Assembly (NCBI RefSeq): GCF_002009015.1
Contig: NZ_LZDE01000345.1
Coordinates: 1-64,000 of the forward strand
Length of the DNA stretch: 64,000 nt
Reading direction: 5' to 3'
Origin: Microbulbifer mangrovi
GTDB lineage: Bacteria; Pseudomonadota; Gammaproteobacteria; Pseudomonadales; Cellvibrionaceae
This document shows, piece by piece, positions 63,468-64,000 of this stretch. Made by a program: the position numbers and the translations under genes. The notes below the pieces were generated by a model that was not told the origin of the DNA, did no database searches, and saw only the letters and a program-made list of their open reading frames with translations. Position 1 is the first letter of the stretch. Each line of letters opens with the position of its first letter.

Positions 63468-64000
63468 CTAGTTACCCATATACAGCAGTAGCGCGAGAAG
63501 ACCTAAAAACCAAAATAGGAGCCAAACACTGCGCTTGTACCAATTTTTGCGGGCTTCCACGCGCAAATGATGGCGAATTGCGTGTTCATACAGGTCAGTA
63601 TTTGAAGCCGGAGTAACCGATGTGGCTGTGCCTATACCTGACACTTGGGCCAGTATCCAAGCCACAGCCACCGTCACTGCGAAGCCAATGACATTCCACC
63701 ACAGCCAGGAAATCTCCGGCAGAAACAACCAGAACAGGCCATTGCTCGCAATCCCGGTCAGCAACCCCGCAATCGCATGTGGGCCACGTACCCGGTGGGC
63801 GAGAAAACCGAGGGTAAATACGGCGAGAATGGGGCCGTTGGCAAGGGAACCAATCTTGTTGATCGCCTCCAGCACCGTGGGAGCGATGTCATCCACGAAG
63901 AACGCCATCACCAGGGTGATAACACCCCACAGGGTTGTCAGCAGCCGTGACAGGATGAGTTCCTTGTGTGCGCTCCAGCTGCCACGATGAAAGCGTCTCA
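63468..64000 (-). CDS. sodium:solute symporter family protein, C-terminal part
   Basis: Open to the right edge of the window, so the N-terminal majority is missing. Visible: GSWSAHKELILSRLLTTLWG, ITLVMAFFVDDIAPTVLEAINKIGSLANGPILAVFTLGFLAHRVRG, four or five TM helices and a soluble RHHLRVEARKNWYKR segment before a last helix. KIGSLANGPILAVFTLGFL is the TM10-11 region of the SSS family (SGLT-like). About 177 residues are seen of an expected 500 or more. The substrate cannot be told. Confidence 0.85.
   Translation of the reverse strand, partial: RRFHRGSWSAHKELILSRLLTTLWGVITLVMAFFVDDIAPTVLEAINKIGSLANGPILAVFTLGFLAHRVRGPHAIAGLLTGIASNGLFWLFLPEISWLWWNVIGFAVTVAVAWILAQVSGIGTATSVTPASNTDLYEHAIRHHLRVEARKNWYKRSVWLLFWFLGLLALLLYMGN

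Overview
The window looks like a chromosomal segment of a marine gammaproteobacterium, probably of the Cellvibrionales/Microbulbifer type. This rests on gene order (tatD-pilZ-holB-tmk-mltG-pabC-fabF-acpP-fabG-fabD-plsX-rpmF-yceD next to maf, rluC and rne), on a PHB-depolymerase-like secreted esterase with thrombospondin type-3 repeats, and on moderately GC-rich core genes. The species call is an inference.

Layout. 0-12.7 kb, all on the minus strand: the fatty-acid/cell-envelope/replication-factor operon, read from a near-consensus promoter in front of yceD through rpmF, plsX, fabD, fabG, acpP, fabF, pabC, mltG, tmk, holB, pilZ and tatD, then a dimeric dUTPase and malate dehydrogenase. 12.7-19.3 kb: maf-type pyrophosphatase, HAD phosphatase, rluC, RNase E with a ~700-nt leader, and tRNA-Ser(UGA). 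19.4-28.2 kb: MgtC-like membrane protein, then a tight cluster of VTT/TVP38 membrane protein, glucosidase-like protein, GT4 glycosyltransferase and a phosphodiesterase-EEP phosphatase fusion, which I read as a possible lipid or glycan remodelling pathway. 28.2-38.4 kb: PTP-like phosphatase, yccA-tusD-C-B-E (tRNA 2-thiolation relay), MocR regulator, ccoG, yjbQ, trmA, DUF2489, AEC transporter, rmuC.

38.4-45.0 kb is a small AT-richer genomic island. It is bounded by a 16-bp direct repeat at 38444-38459 and 44959-44974, with a tyrosine integrase next to the right repeat. Almost everything inside is broken: the integrase has two in-frame stops and a frameshift; an AHH-nuclease toxin and its Imm11-type immunity gene are each interrupted; two diverged copies of an unrecognised one-TM protein family carry indels. 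Only a small secreted cysteine-rich peptide and the secreted His-rich protein beside it read intact. The core genes around it are uninterrupted, so this looks like real decay of a mobile toxin-immunity island rather than poor sequence.

45.2-52.2 kb: glutamate racemase and a two-gene AddAB-like helicase-nuclease. 52.5-57.4 kb: DAHP synthase, a NagB/6-phosphogluconolactonase-like protein preceded by a 14-codon leader ORF, and an AT-rich 796-aa radical-SAM protein with an unusual N-terminal domain behind a perfect 9-bp inverted repeat. 57.8-64 kb: a pseudogene with an internal deletion, the secreted PHB-depolymerase-like esterase, small membrane and secreted proteins including a tandem paralogous pair, an NTF2-like secreted protein, and the C-terminal part of a sodium:solute symporter running off the right edge. 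No CRISPR array, rRNA or complete insertion sequence was seen.
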